From: Thalassia testudinum
Lineage: Eukaryota; Streptophyta; Magnoliopsida; Alismatales; Hydrocharitaceae
DNA length: 64,000 bases
Reading direction: 5' to 3'
Assembly (NCBI GenBank): GCA_037157565.1
Contig: JAZHRO010000002.1
Span: 35,484,501 to 35,548,500 of the forward strand
Shown here: piece after piece, positions 1 through 10,497 of the stretch
Position numbering within the stretch: position 1 is the stretch's first letter
Layout: each line of letters starts with the position of its first letter
Position numbers and translations under genes: made by a program
Notes under the pieces: model-generated
Databases searched by the model: none
What the model saw: the letters and a program-made list of their open reading frames with translations, nothing else
Told to the model about the DNA's origin: nothing

Positions 1-954
1 GGTGGAAGCTGGCGTGGGCGGAGGGTCTGCGGAGGGCGCTGGCGCTGTGGAAGCTGCAGGCGGTTGGCGTGTGGGGTGGAAGCTGCAGGCGGCTGTTGGA
101 GGATGCTGCAGGCTGGTCTGCTGGCGTTGGAGGAGAGCGCGGGCTGATCTGCAGGCGTGCGCAGGTCTGTAGCGGGTGAGCGGTGGAGGGTGCAGGAGGT
201 CTGGTGGCCGGTTGGAGAGTGCAGGCTGAGGAAGTGGAGGTGAGCGGGTAACTTCAGACGTCTGGGAAATTTCCCAGACGTCTTAAGTTACTGAGAGGGT
301 GGCTGATTAGTAGCTCGGTGGTGATGGCCTGCGACGACGGCGAGGAAGATGCACGCTAGGGTGCTCACGGTGATGCGGGCGAGCTCCGGATGGCGGTGTG
401 GCCTGTCACACCACACGCCCACGGTGGTGGAGACTCGCCGCCACGGTAGAGGCCGGCAGTGTGGAGTGGAAGAGAGAGGTTCTCTCTGCACAGTGGTGGG
501 TCGGTGGCGGAGGCCTCCCGAGCTCGGCTGCCTCCCTGCTCCTTTTGTAGTTGCCTGAACAAGTTTGAAATCAGCCGCCGACCAGATCCACCACATCCGC
601 TCTCCCTTGAATGGCTTCATCACTGCAGCAGCCGGGCGTTGGAGCGGCAGACAGCTGTTCTGAAAGAAGAAGAATAAAGAAAATATTGTTAAAATATTAA
701 GGTTATTTATATACAGACCCTCAACTTCTATGTTAATAAAAACAATGTACCTAATTGATTATCTAATTAGATGAATACTATTCTAAGCTAATTCTAAATG
801 CACTTAAGATATGAATGCAATGTATGGATTATGTAATTAGATTAAAACTATCAATTAATCTATTTACATCCTAATTTATACTAAATAAATGTTAGAATTA
901 ATCTAATGTATAGGCACTTAAATACTTAAATAGCCCACAACTATGGGCTAATCA
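1..954 (-). repeat. 3' LTR of element 1, truncated by the window edge
   Basis: Bases 61-954 align without gaps to 9604-10497 at a constant offset of 9543 with about nine substitutions. The first 60 bases also contain a small indel inside the GC-rich CTGCAGGCG-type repeats. The plus-strand right end is ...CTAATCA, i.e. TGATTAG on the minus strand, so the terminus is a normal TG. About 680 bases of this LTR lie left of the window, judging from the 1633 bp of the other copy. Confidence 0.93.
248..291. repeat. 44-bp palindrome in the LTR of element 1 (left copy)
   Basis: Two 22-base arms meet without a spacer between 269 and 270 and differ at one position. Each arm holds an AGACGTCT octamer with a GACGTC core. 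The same palindrome is present at 9791-9834 in the other LTR. Confidence 0.9.
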
Positions 955-972
955 AATACCCCCATGCCTAGT
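955..972 (-). other. Polypurine tract of element 1
   Basis: On the minus strand CTAGGCATGGGGGTATT lies directly before the TG of the 3' LTR. Element 2 has the almost identical GCTAGGCATGGGGGTA directly before its 3' LTR, which supports this as the plus-strand primer for reverse transcription. Confidence 0.8.
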
Positions 973-1364
973 TTTTGCTAGTCCCTAGCAAAATTAAACG
1001 AAACCTAGCACTCCAAGTAGACTAGTCAACTCACTTAGTCTTCCTTCAGAAGCATATTAAGTTCAGGCTCTAGATCCAAGGTTCCTAAGTAGTTGCTAGG
1101 TTACAGTCTAGGTCGGCTAAATACGAGTTGCAGGCACAAGTTTCCCTGATTTCTGACTCTACCCTAAAGTTTATTAATCCCTGAGATTAAAGCATCCGTG
1201 CTTGTGCATTGGTCCGAGTTATTTGAGTTAAAGGATATTTTTTTTATATACATATATATATATATACCTTTTTTTTTTTTTTTTATTCTTCTAAGTCTAA
1301 CCTCAGATCAGCTATCAACACGGTCTGTGTTGGATTCATTGTCCCCATTACCATACCTCGAAGG

Positions 1365-1515
1365 GTGCCTGGCTTTCGATGCTTCGAGATAGCACCGCCC
1401 ATAACGACCCCAAGAACTCCTGGCAATCGATACTTCGAGATAGTATCGCCCATGGATTTCTTAAGCGAATTCAGGCCTATGGCAATCGGCACTTCGAGAT
1501 AGGGCCGCCCATGGT
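1365..1515 (-). repeat. Three tandem 51-59 bp repeats in the 3' region of element 1
   Basis: On the minus strand the units begin ATGGGC at 1512, 1453 and 1402 (steps of 59 and 51) and share the core TATCTCGAAG-ATCGA-GCCA. Element 2 carries the same three units with steps of 59 and 50 bases at 39331-39478. In one frame the units read MG-x-x-ISK-x-R-x-P, but the frame is not maintained through all three. Confidence 0.8.
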
Positions 1516-2120
1516 ACCTGAACCGCGCAATGCGCTTACATGCCCCCAGTAGGATGGATATCCTAAGAGACAAGCGCCGAGGAGGTAATATGTTACCATC
1601 GCATCCTCAAGGTGAGTATATATTCCACCTCTCCTGCGGCGGGAACTCTTCCAATCAAAATGTGTTTTCAAGCCTTTCTTAAGTTAAAACTAAGAGAACC
1701 AAATCTCTTTTCAGAAATTAAGTTAATTACCAGACCAAGTGTGAAAAATTTGGATGCTTGGGTTACAAGGACCCGTAAACCAAAAGGTAGAATAAGACTC
1801 CAGGTACTACCCCACCTTTTAACTCAAACCCTAGCTTCCCTTCCTCAACCTCTTGAAGAATGGTCCGCAACTTAACTCCTACTTAAGTTTTTAAGTCCAC
1901 AAAGGACCCTAAAGGTCTAAAGCTAGTAGCTTATTTAGCTTCTAAAGTTTGACCCTAAAATTAACTTAGTCTACCCTAGAGTTCTGATTTGCTTAAGACT
2001 GCAAGATCTAGCCAGTTAAGCTCAAAACTTTTTTTTTTTTTTGTTTTTTTTCTCTCTCTTTTTTCTCTTTTTTTTTTTTTTTTTATAAATGCATGCTATA
2101 AACAAAATGCCTCAGGTCCT

Positions 2121-2156
2121 CTCCCCCATGCCTGGTTCAAACAATGTCCTCATTGA
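2121..2156 (-). other. Stem-loop plus G-run just after pol (internal PPT-like motif)
   Basis: On the minus strand CAATGAGGACATTG (5-bp stem, 4-base loop) is followed about 8 bases later by AGGCATGGGGGAGAGG. The same pair follows pol in element 2 (38537-38570) and follows the replacement gene in element 5 (63938-63971). The G-run resembles the terminal polypurine tract, so an internal second-strand primer is possible. This role is inferred. Confidence 0.6.
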
Positions 2157-2208
2157 AAATCAAAAATAGCTAAAGGAAGATATTACCTGAGGAGGAGAAT
2201 AGTAGGAG

Positions 2209-5200
2209 CTAAGGCTCCTCAAGAGTGACTTCGTCAACTAGATGGCCATCTAAAGTTATGTACGGTTTTAACCGTTGACCGTTGACGATAAAGGGAGTTG
2301 CTGAAGAGGAAGGATTTTTGATCTCCACAGCTCCATGGGGGAATACTTTGGTGATTATGTAAGGCCCATCCCAACGAGATTTTAATTTCCCAGGAAAAAG
2401 CTTAAGTCTGGAATTGAAAAGCCAGACTTGTTGGTTGGGTTCAAAGGTCTTTCGAAGAATAAACTTGTCATGCAAGACCTTAGTTCTTTCTTTATAAGCT
2501 TGAGAGGTGTCATAAGCATCATTCCTCAGCTCCTCAAGCTCACTTAATTCTAGAAATCGTGCCTTACCTGCCTTCTCTAAATCCATGTTAACACTTCGAA
2601 TAACCCAAAGTGCTTTATGTTCCAACTCAACAGGTAAATGACACGCTTTTCCATACACAATCCGAAAGGGAGAAGTACCCAAAGGGGTCTTATAAGCCGT
2701 TCGATAAGCCCACAAAGCATCATCGAGCTTTTGGGACCAATCTTTCCTATCAGGTCTAACGGTCTTTTCCAAAATATTTTTTATCTGCCTATTTGATACT
2801 TCAACCTGACCACTTGTCTGAGGGTGGTAAGGGGTAGCAACCTTGTGAGTCACTCCCAGACTCTTAATTAACCGATTGAAGTGGTGGTTTCGGAAATGAG
2901 GTCCCCCATCACTTATAATAGTCTTGGGGCAGCCGAAACGGGATATGATATTGGCCTTCACAAATTTCAAAACCACAGAGTGGTCATTTGTGCACGTCGG
3001 AATGGCCTCTATCCATTTAGAGACATAATCAACTGCCACCAAAATATATTCAAAACCATGGGACGACGGGAAGGGGCCCATAAAGTCAATTCCCCACACA
3101 TCAAAAATTTCAACAGATTGAATAGGAAGTTGAGGCATTTCATTCTTCTTCCCAATCGTTCCAGTCCGTTGACATCTAATACAGGCCTTAACAAAATTAT
3201 GAGAATCCTTAAATAAGGAAGGCCACCAAAAACCAGACTGGAGAACCTTAAAAGCAGTTTTCTTAGCACCAAAGTGTCCTCCACAATGAAGTTCATGGCA
3301 AAATGTCAGCACACTTTGTTGTTCCTCTTCAGGCACACAACGTCTCAAAACTTGGTCTTGTCCAATTCTAAATAATTCTGGCTCTTCCCAATGAAAATAT
3401 CTCGCTTGAGAAATGAACCTCTTTCTTTTCTGCTTATCCCAAGAGCCAGGAGTTTGTCCAGTGACCAAGTAATTTACAATGTCTGCATACCAAGGTAAAG
3501 TTGGTGTTACCGCCATCAGAGTTTCATCGGGAAATGTCTCGCGAATGTCTTCAGAAATAGAGTCGTTAAGAGGAAGACGAGACAGGTGGTCAGCCACAAC
3601 ATTTTCTACTCCTTTCTTTTCACGTATTTCCAAGTCAAATTCTTGAAGGAGTAAGATCCACCTAATCAGACGTGACTTAGAATCTTTCTTAGCAATGAGA
3701 TGTTTCACTGCTGCATGATCAGTAAAAATAACCACCTTAGACCCAAGTAAATAAGACCTAAACTTCTCCAGAGCAAAAACTACAGCAAGTAATTCTTTTT
3801 TAGTGATGGTGTAGTTTTGCCGAGGTTCAGTTAAAGTCTTGCTTGCATAATGCAGCACATAAGGTCTTCCCTCAACCCTTTGTCCAAGGACTGCTCCCAC
3901 TGCATAATCCGAAGCATCACACATAAGCTCAAAGGGGAGTGTCCAATTAGGAGCTTGGAGAACAGGCACAGAGATCAAGGCCTCCTTTAGAGTTTGAAAG
4001 GCCTCGGCACACTTTGAATCAAAACTGAAGGAAGATTCCTTCGCCAATAAGTCACAAAGTGGCCTAGAAATCTTACTAAAATTTTTAATAAAGCGCCTGT
4101 AAAAACCAGCATGGCCCAGAAAGGATCTAATCTGTTTGACATTCGTAGGCAATGGAAGTTTGGAAATAGAATCAATCTTGGCTTTATCTACTTCCAAACC
4201 TTGCTCAGATACATGCCCAAGTACAATTCCTTTCTGTACCATGAAGTGACTTTTCTCCCAGCTGAGGACTAAACCAGTCTCCTTACATCGTTTCAACACA
4301 TTCTCCAGGTGCAGGAGACACTGGTCGAAAGACGAGCCATAAATATAGAAGTCATCCATAAATACTTCGACACACTCGTCAATCATGTCCGAAAAGATAG
4401 ACATCATACACCGCTGGAAAGTTGCAGAGGCATTACATAATCCAAACGGCATACGCCTGAATGCAAAAGTACCGTAAGGACTCGTGAATGTCGTCTTTTC
4501 CTGGTCATCAGGAAAGACTGCCACCTGATTGTACCCAGAATATCCATCGAGAAAGCAATAATACTTATTCCCTGCCAATTTTTCGAGAATTTGATCAATA
4601 AAAGGTAAAGGAAAGTGATCCTTCTGGGTAGCGGTGTTCAGCTTGCGGTAATCAATACAGACCCTCCATCCAGTTGAGGGTCTAGTGACAACTTGTTCAC
4701 CTTGGTCGTTGAGTTCCACAGTAAAGCCTGCCTTCTTTGGCACCACATGAATGGGACTGACCCATTTACTATCAGCAATGGGATATATGATCCCAGCGTC
4801 GAACCACTTCAGGATTTCCTTTTTTACAACCTCCCTCATATTAGGGTTCAGACGTCTCTGCATGTCCCTAAAAGGCTTGATGGAATCATCAGTATAAATG
4901 TGGTGCATGCAGAGTGTAGAGTCTATACCCTTAATGTCAGCAATGCTCCAAGCAATAGCTTCCTTATGCCTAGACAGGCATTCAATCAAGGCTCCCTCCT
5001 GTGCCTCAGACAGCACAGCCGAAATGATAACTGGGAGCGTATCATTGGCACCTAGGAAAACATACTTGAGAGTGTCAGGGAGGGGTTTCAACTCAAGGTT
5101 GGGGGCTTGTATGGTTGAGGGTTTCATAATAGTTGTCCCCATCTCAGGTAGCAAATCTGCCTTCGGCGGAAATGATGGGGGAAGAGACTCAGCAGAAACT

Positions 5201-7620
5201 CCTAGCAATTCCTCTAGTTCTAGTATATCCCCTTCACATTCCTCCAAGAGATGGGAATGCTCATTTAGCATGACATGCTGAAGGGGGTCATCAGATAACA
5301 TTGCAGGAGTTGCCTCTTCAATCTGGTCATCTATCACCTCAACTTGAGAACAATCCTCAAGTCCAGCTTGTTTGTAAGCATCAAACACATTAAGTCGGAT
5401 TTTCCTATTCCCAAAGCCCATTTTCAATGCCCCAGTATTGCAATTAATTGAAGCATGGGAAGTTGCAAGGAAGGGGCGGCCCAAAATGATGGAGGGTTTG
5501 GTTGGCTTGTTGGTAGGGTCAGTGTCCAAAACTAAGAAGTCAACGGGAAAGAAGAAATCCTCCACTCTTACGAGGACATCTTCCAAAATTCCCTGTGGTG
5601 TCTTAAGTGATCGATCAGCAACTTGAAGGACTACAGGGCTAGGCTTCAGATTACCTCCCCCAAGTTGTTCATATACATAGCTCGGAAGGATGTTCACCCC
5701 CGCACCCAGATCAAGCAGAGCCTCATCAATTTGTAAGTCACCAATAACTACAGAGATATATGGGGCTCCTGGGTCCTTAAGTTTCGGAGGTGTGCCATGT
5801 TGAACAATTGAGCTAACAGAATCAGGCAGGACAACTTTAGACTGGACCTGTTTTCTAGATTGCCGCTTTTTCGTGCACAAGTCCTTTAAGAAGCGGGCAT
5901 AAGACGGAATCTGCCTGATAGCTTCAAGCAAAGGCAGGTTAATCTGCACTTGCTTGAAAGTTTCCATAATATCATCCATCTTATCTTTGGCTCCAGATGA
6001 GCCAGCAGAAGTCTGCCCAGAGGTGGATAAGCGCTCTGGAAATGGCACTCTCGATCTCTGGGTGGAAGGGTTGTCATGTCGAGTAAGGGGTGGAACGGGG
6101 GCAACTTCTTCCGGTGAGGTGATTTCAAGCGAAGGAGATTTGGGCAAATCTTCTTCGGTGGGGGTGAAAGTCGGGGTGGATGTTTTTTTAGGGGGTGAGA
6201 CTATAGGAGCATCGGGTTTGGAAATTTCTTTCCCACTCCTCAGAATAGTCACCGCCTGAGCATGCTCCCTAAAGACAATCCCTTTTCCTTTAGGATTTTC
6301 CTCAGCAGCACTTGGAAACTTCCCAGTCTCCCTCTGTCTAACAGCCTCAACAAGGTGTCCAATTTGTGATTTCATTTCATGTATAGCCTTGTCATGAGAT
6401 TGGATGATGGCACTTTGACTTTCTTGCATAGTTTTCAACATCGCCTTCAATTCATCCATCTCAGAGGTTTTAGGTTGGGCAAAGGTCTGAGGTTGGTTCA
6501 TTTGATGGTTTTGAAAGGATTGCGGTTTGTAATTCCCTGAATTTGAGACATTTCCTTGTCTCCATGAAAAGTTTGGGTGGTTCCTCCATCCCTCATTATA
6601 AGTGTTGGAGAAAGGATCATTACGAGGTCTTGTACGGAACCCTTGAGCGGCATTCAAATCTACTTGTACAAGCTCAGGGAATTGGGAGGCCAAGTGGCAA
6701 TCCACAGTGGCGTGTGTATTGCCTTTACAAATTACGCATTCGGAAGCTTGGGATGTGGAGGTGTTAGGTGTGAATGAACTCGGATTTGACATAAGCCTTT
6801 CCATGTTTTGATTCAGTAATTGAATTTGATAAGCTAAATTCTGGGTGTCCCTTGCTTCATTCGCCTCCAACTTTCTTTGCATGAGAGTGGGCTTTCTATC
6901 CATGTAGGCAGAATTCAAGTGAATAGAATTCTCACTCAAAGTATCGAATAAGTTCCAAGCTTCATCCTCAGTCTTAGATAGAAAGGTTCCTGCACAGGCA
7001 CCATCCACAGTTTGCCTATGCGAATCATTAAGTCCGGTGTAGAACCTTTCAACCAGTTGCCATTTAGGCACCTGGTGATGTGGGCAAAGTCTCAGCAAAT
7101 CGTTAAAGCGCTCCCACGCATCATGGAAAGCTTCCCCATCCTTTTGAGCAAAACTCATGATTTCCCTCCTAAAGTGATTTGTTTTGCTCATGGGGAAGTA
7201 CTTCTTCAAAAACTCCTTTTTCAGGGCATCCCAAGTATTTAAATTATCAAGGGTGTGATACCAATACTTGGCTTTGTCCTTTAGGGAGAAGGGAAAAAGG
7301 GTCCGCATTTGAGCGTCATCAGTAACGCCCTGCAGCTTCACCGTGGAACAGACCTCGGTGAATTCCTCAATATGCCTGTAAGGGTCTTCCCTAGTAGTAC
7401 CATAAAAGGAGGGTAGCAAGGATATGGTACTACTTTTGATCTCATATGGATTGTCCCCTCCAGGTCTACGTAGTGCTGGGCCAGCTTGGTTGGTTGGGAT
7501 GAAATATTCCTTAAGGCTCCTTTGACCGGCCATTTCTACCCTTGGGAGGTCTTTTCTTAGGATTCTTTCCGGTTCAGGATCAAATACAAGTTGTCTCTTA
7601 AGAGAACGCCTACCAAGCAT
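2209..7620 (-). CDS. Gag-pol polyprotein of element 1 (gag, protease, RT, RNase H, integrase)
   Basis: One open frame of 1803 codons. Gag spans about residues 75-200 and is followed by a CCHC zinc knuckle (C295, C298, H303, C308). The protease motif is DLGA at 637-640, with Leu where most retropepsins have Ser/Thr; this variant is usual in Athila-type elements. Reverse transcriptase has LDGYSG around D1025 and the FMDD catalytic pair D1089/D1090. RNase H carboxylates are D1235, E1276 and D1301. Integrase has an HHCC zinc site (H1445, H1449, C1480, C1483), a DD35E triad D1512, D1571, E1607 and a GPY/F-like module near 1751. There is no chromodomain and no frameshift between gag and pol. The start MLGRRSL is supported by the matching M-F/L-GRRSL starts in elements 2 and 5. 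Every catalytic residue looked for is present, so the protein may still be functional. Confidence 0.95.
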   Translation of the reverse strand: MLGRRSLKRQLVFDPEPERILRKDLPRVEMAGQRSLKEYFIPTNQAGPALRRPGGDNPYEIKSSTISLLPSFYGTTREDPYRHIEEFTEVCSTVKLQGVTDDAQMRTLFPFSLKDKAKYWYHTLDNLNTWDALKKEFLKKYFPMSKTNHFRREIMSFAQKDGEAFHDAWERFNDLLRLCPHHQVPKWQLVERFYTGLNDSHRQTVDGACAGTFLSKTEDEAWNLFDTLSENSIHLNSAYMDRKPTLMQRKLEANEARDTQNLAYQIQLLNQNMERLMSNPSSFTPNTSTSQASECVICKGNTHATVDCHLASQFPELVQVDLNAAQGFRTRPRNDPFSNTYNEGWRNHPNFSWRQGNVSNSGNYKPQSFQNHQMNQPQTFAQPKTSEMDELKAMLKTMQESQSAIIQSHDKAIHEMKSQIGHLVEAVRQRETGKFPSAAEENPKGKGIVFREHAQAVTILRSGKEISKPDAPIVSPPKKTSTPTFTPTEEDLPKSPSLEITSPEEVAPVPPLTRHDNPSTQRSRVPFPERLSTSGQTSAGSSGAKDKMDDIMETFKQVQINLPLLEAIRQIPSYARFLKDLCTKKRQSRKQVQSKVVLPDSVSSIVQHGTPPKLKDPGAPYISVVIGDLQIDEALLDLGAGVNILPSYVYEQLGGGNLKPSPVVLQVADRSLKTPQGILEDVLVRVEDFFFPVDFLVLDTDPTNKPTKPSIILGRPFLATSHASINCNTGALKMGFGNRKIRLNVFDAYKQAGLEDCSQVEVIDDQIEEATPAMLSDDPLQHVMLNEHSHLLEECEGDILELEELLGVSAESLPPSFPPKADLLPEMGTTIMKPSTIQAPNLELKPLPDTLKYVFLGANDTLPVIISAVLSEAQEGALIECLSRHKEAIAWSIADIKGIDSTLCMHHIYTDDSIKPFRDMQRRLNPNMREVVKKEILKWFDAGIIYPIADSKWVSPIHVVPKKAGFTVELNDQGEQVVTRPSTGWRVCIDYRKLNTATQKDHFPLPFIDQILEKLAGNKYYCFLDGYSGYNQVAVFPDDQEKTTFTSPYGTFAFRRMPFGLCNASATFQRCMMSIFSDMIDECVEVFMDDFYIYGSSFDQCLLHLENVLKRCKETGLVLSWEKSHFMVQKGIVLGHVSEQGLEVDKAKIDSISKLPLPTNVKQIRSFLGHAGFYRRFIKNFSKISRPLCDLLAKESSFSFDSKCAEAFQTLKEALISVPVLQAPNWTLPFELMCDASDYAVGAVLGQRVEGRPYVLHYASKTLTEPRQNYTITKKELLAVVFALEKFRSYLLGSKVVIFTDHAAVKHLIAKKDSKSRLIRWILLLQEFDLEIREKKGVENVVADHLSRLPLNDSISEDIRETFPDETLMAVTPTLPWYADIVNYLVTGQTPGSWDKQKRKRFISQARYFHWEEPELFRIGQDQVLRRCVPEEEQQSVLTFCHELHCGGHFGAKKTAFKVLQSGFWWPSLFKDSHNFVKACIRCQRTGTIGKKNEMPQLPIQSVEIFDVWGIDFMGPFPSSHGFEYILVAVDYVSKWIEAIPTCTNDHSVVLKFVKANIISRFGCPKTIISDGGPHFRNHHFNRLIKSLGVTHKVATPYHPQTSGQVEVSNRQIKNILEKTVRPDRKDWSQKLDDALWAYRTAYKTPLGTSPFRIVYGKACHLPVELEHKALWVIRSVNMDLEKAGKARFLELSELEELRNDAYDTSQAYKERTKVLHDKFILRKTFEPNQQVWLFNSRLKLFPGKLKSRWDGPYIITKVFPHGAVEIKNPSSSATPFIVNGQRLKPYITLDGHLVDEVTLEEP

Positions 7621-8844
7621 GCACTACAAACACAATTCAAACGGACTTGTTTGGTCTTTACAGATTTAGGCTTTTGATTTTAAGTCAGATTGCAGGTGAC
7701 AATACAATTTGTTCAATCAATTTACGCGCCTATTGTCGACCTACGGCTCGCCTAAAAAGACCTAGTTGGAGCTTAGGTGTTCTTCCCTAAATCTCAAATG
7801 GTCAAGTAAATCCAAAGACGGAAGATCGAGGGATGCAAGTAGGCCTAAGCCTTCCTTTGAAGCTGTGCTTTCGCGGTGCTCCTCAACTACCCCCAAAAAT
7901 CCGTGACAGGGTATCCCCCTCTTTGGATTTACAAAACCTTTGATTTCCAGTTCCGAACACTTCAGAATCCAACGAAAGGAGGGCTCTTGTCCTAGTATTT
8001 CCAAACCTAAGGAGTGTCTAGAAGCGTGCCGTGGTGCAAGTGAAATAAGTGTGCATACACCGTCAAAGATTTTGAACTTTGAATCGCACGTCAAGTTTGA
8101 AAATCAAATCCTTGGTTTTTAAAATATCCTTCCTTTAATTAGTCCTTTTTCTAAAAAAAAAATGTGGCCACTTGTTAGATCGCTTCAAGACAAACTTTGT
8201 GGTTTTTGCATTAAATCTTAAATGCAATGCGTGATCAAAAATAGGATGCAAAGTAAGAGAATACGTACCTTGCCTCCAGCGATCTTCAATGCAAAAATGC
8301 ACGCAATGCAGAAAAGTAAATCTAGAGGCTGCTCATACAGACCTAAATGGTTCGTCCTAGGGCAGGCAACTTCTAGCAGGCAGCTCATTTTTTTTCTTTT
8401 TCTATTTTTTTTTTAGAACTACTTATGCACAAGCAAATAAAACAAATAATAAAAAAAAATAAACCTAAATCTAAAGAAAAGGGAACAGGCTCCCAAAAAT
8501 TACCCAACACGGGTCCAAAACAAAATCGGGGAACAAACCCCTCAAAATTTACCCCAGAACAAGGGTTTCAAACTAACTGTAATGAAAAATTAAGTCTTCA
8601 GTCTTAATTCTATTCTAATTAAATTAGCGATTAAATACAATGGTGTCCGTCGCGTCCTCGTCCTTCTCCTCCTTTCAAAATTGCTTGTCCACTTCTCGTC
8701 TGGCGACGTCAAGGGTCGCCTCTCACAGTGGCTGATTCTTGCACAAAATTTCTCGCACAGAAAAGAAAATAATAGATGGTCAAATCTCTGTGCAATTGAC
8801 AAATAATGAAAATAAAATTAGGCAAAATTATTGCGTCTGTTGCC
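7621..8844 (-). other. 5' leader of element 1
   Basis: About 1.2 kb between primer site and gag, with no long frame in the sense direction. On the minus strand a good splice-donor-like AAG/GTACGTA occurs near 8266-8275. Nothing else is recognised. Confidence 0.6.
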
Positions 8845-8862
8845 TCCCCGGCAACGGCGCCA
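8845..8862 (-). other. Primer binding site of element 1
   Basis: On the minus strand TGGCGCCGTTGCCGGGGA starts two bases after the ...AGTCA end of the 5' LTR. This is the primer-site type reported for Athila-like plant elements (tRNA-Asp type from memory; the tRNA was not checked). Confidence 0.9.
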
Positions 8863-8864
8863 TT

Positions 8865-10497
8865 TGACTGGTCGATCTTTCGCTTTTAAGTCGTTTGTAG
8901 TTTAATGTGGTGGAAAAATCGACTAATCAATTTTTAATAAGAAATAACCACTCGCAGAGGAGCGGGTCGTATCCACAGGGAGGCAATAACCTCGGACAAG
9001 AACCACTTAAAAATGTTTGTTCATAGTCAATTTGGACAAGAACCAAGCCAAGATTGCCTTTAGATTAAGGTTTAAGCAAGAAACAATGCTGAAATGGCAA
9101 TTATGAGAAACTACAGGATATTTTCCGCAATGCAGAGTGAATAGAATATGATTAAAATGTGGCAATGGCAGAAAATGTAAATTTTAATTAACGTTTTACT
9201 GTAGCAAAACAGGGGAATTTTTCCCCGTTGTCTTGCGCGACGAGGAGCCGATGGCCGGGCGCGGGAAGCTCGGAGGAGGTCCCTTGGATCAAGGGCTTCG
9301 AATCGGTGGTGGCGGCGAGTCGCGCGGCGGTCGGAGGTGGCTGGACGAGCTCCGGCGAAGGTGCTGCAGCCGGCAGCTTGCGCAGCCTGTTGGCGTGAAG
9401 TCCGCCGCCTGCTGCTGCTGCGGGGGTGGCTGCTGCCGCTGCCGTGGGCACTGCTGCGGCTGGCGTGTGCGGCTGGCGTGCGCGGTGGTCGGTTGGGCGG
9501 TCTGCAGGCGGTTGTGCGTGGGCGCGCGGAGGGTCTGCGGAGGGCGCGCGGTTGTGCACGGGTGGTGGTCTGCGGAGGGCGCTGGCGCGGTGGAAGCTGC
9601 AGGCGGTTGGCGTGTGGGGTGGAAGCTGCAGGCGGCTGTTGGAGGATGCTGCAGGCTGGTCTGCAGGCGTTGGAGGAGAGCGCGGGCTGATCTGCAGGCG
9701 TGCGCAGGTCTGCAGCCGGTGAGCGGTGGAGGGTGCAGGCGGTCTGGTGGCCGGTTGGAGAGTGCAGGCTGAGGAAGTGGAGGTGAGCGGGTAACTTCAG
9801 ACGTCTGGGAAATTTCCCAGACGTCTTAAGTTACTGAGAGGGTGGCTGATTAGTAGCTCGGTGGTGATGGTCTGCGACGACGGCGAGGAAGATGCACGCT
9901 AGGGTGCTCACGGTGATGCGAGCGAGCTCCGGATGGCGGTGTGGCCTGTCACACCACACGCCCACGGTGGTGGAGACTCGCCGCCACGGTAGAGGCCGGC
10001 AGTGTGGAGTGGAAGAGAGAGGTTCTCTCTGCACAGTGGTGGGTCGGTGGCGGAGGCCTCCCGAGCTCGGCTGCCTCCCTGCTCCTTTTGTAGTTGCCTG
10101 AACAAGTTTGAAATCAGCCGCCGACCAGATCCACCACATCCGCTCTCCCTTGAATGGCTTCATCACTGCAGCAGTCGGGCGTTGGAGCGGCAGACAGCCG
10201 TTCTGAAAGAAGAAGAATAAAGAAAATATTGTTAAAATATTAAGGTTATTTATATACAGACCCTCAACTTCTATGTTAATAAAAACAATGTACCTAATTG
10301 ATTATCTAATTAGATGAATGCTATTCTAAGCTAATTCTAAATGCACTTAAGATATGAATGCAATGTATGGATTATGTAATTAGATTAAAACTATCAATTA
10401 ATCTATTTACATCCTAATTTATACTAAATAAATGTTAGAATTAATCTAATGTATAGGCACTTAAATACTTAAATAGCCCACAACTATGGGCTAATCA
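8865..10497 (-). repeat. 5' LTR of element 1
   Basis: 1633 bp bounded by TG at 8865 and CA at 10497. It contains a GC-rich segment (about 9300-9770) of degenerate CTGCAGGCG-type units and the 44-bp palindrome at 9791-9834. Apparent frames inside (e.g. 9831-10166 minus) are duplicated simply because the LTR is. I could not place a convincing TATA box. Confidence 0.93.
9791..9834. repeat. 44-bp palindrome in the LTR of element 1 (right copy)
   Basis: Same 22-base arms and single arm mismatch as at 248-291. Two AGACGTCT octamers flank the GGGAAATTTCCC centre. Confidence 0.9.

Larger units (their letters stand above)
973..2208 (-). other. Non-coding 3' region of element 1 between pol and the polypurine tract
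   Basis: About 1.2 kb with T-rich runs (2029-2085) and a short TA microsatellite (about 1252-1266). It holds three copies of a 50-59 bp repeat and a second G-run motif described separately. Athila elements often carry an env-like frame here. No long frame is open in this copy; the best minus-strand frames are under 100 codons. Confidence 0.7.
1..10497 (-). mobile_element. Element 1: near-intact Athila-like Ty3 LTR retrotransposon (left end cut by window)
   Basis: Read on the minus strand the order is 5' LTR (8865-10497), primer site, leader, gag-pol (7620-2209), a 1.2 kb non-coding 3' region, polypurine tract, then the 3' LTR (954 down to the window edge). Pol domain order is protease, RT, RNase H, integrase, as in Ty3/Metaviridae. 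The primer-site type and the DLGA protease motif fit the Athila lineage. About 9 mismatches are seen over roughly 894 aligned LTR bases, and the polyprotein is open, so the insertion is recent. No env-like frame is intact between pol and the 3' LTR. Its left TSD lies outside the window; the right flank begins GTAAT. Confidence 0.93.

Noticed and set aside
288..623. 111-codon minus-strand frame in the LTR of element 1, repeated at 9831-10166
   Set aside because: It is duplicated only because the LTR is duplicated; the LTR is recent, so conservation says nothing, and the composition is not that of a known protein.
1283..1671. Minus-strand frames with MGG-x-ISK repeats as an env-like gene
   Set aside because: Frames are short, the first repeat step (59) is not a multiple of three, and no transmembrane or signal segment is seen. 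Kept only as a tandem repeat.
9233..9772. GC-rich frames of 98-179 codons in the 5' LTR of element 1
   Set aside because: Low-complexity translation of CTGCAGGCG-type repeats, open in several frames on both strands.
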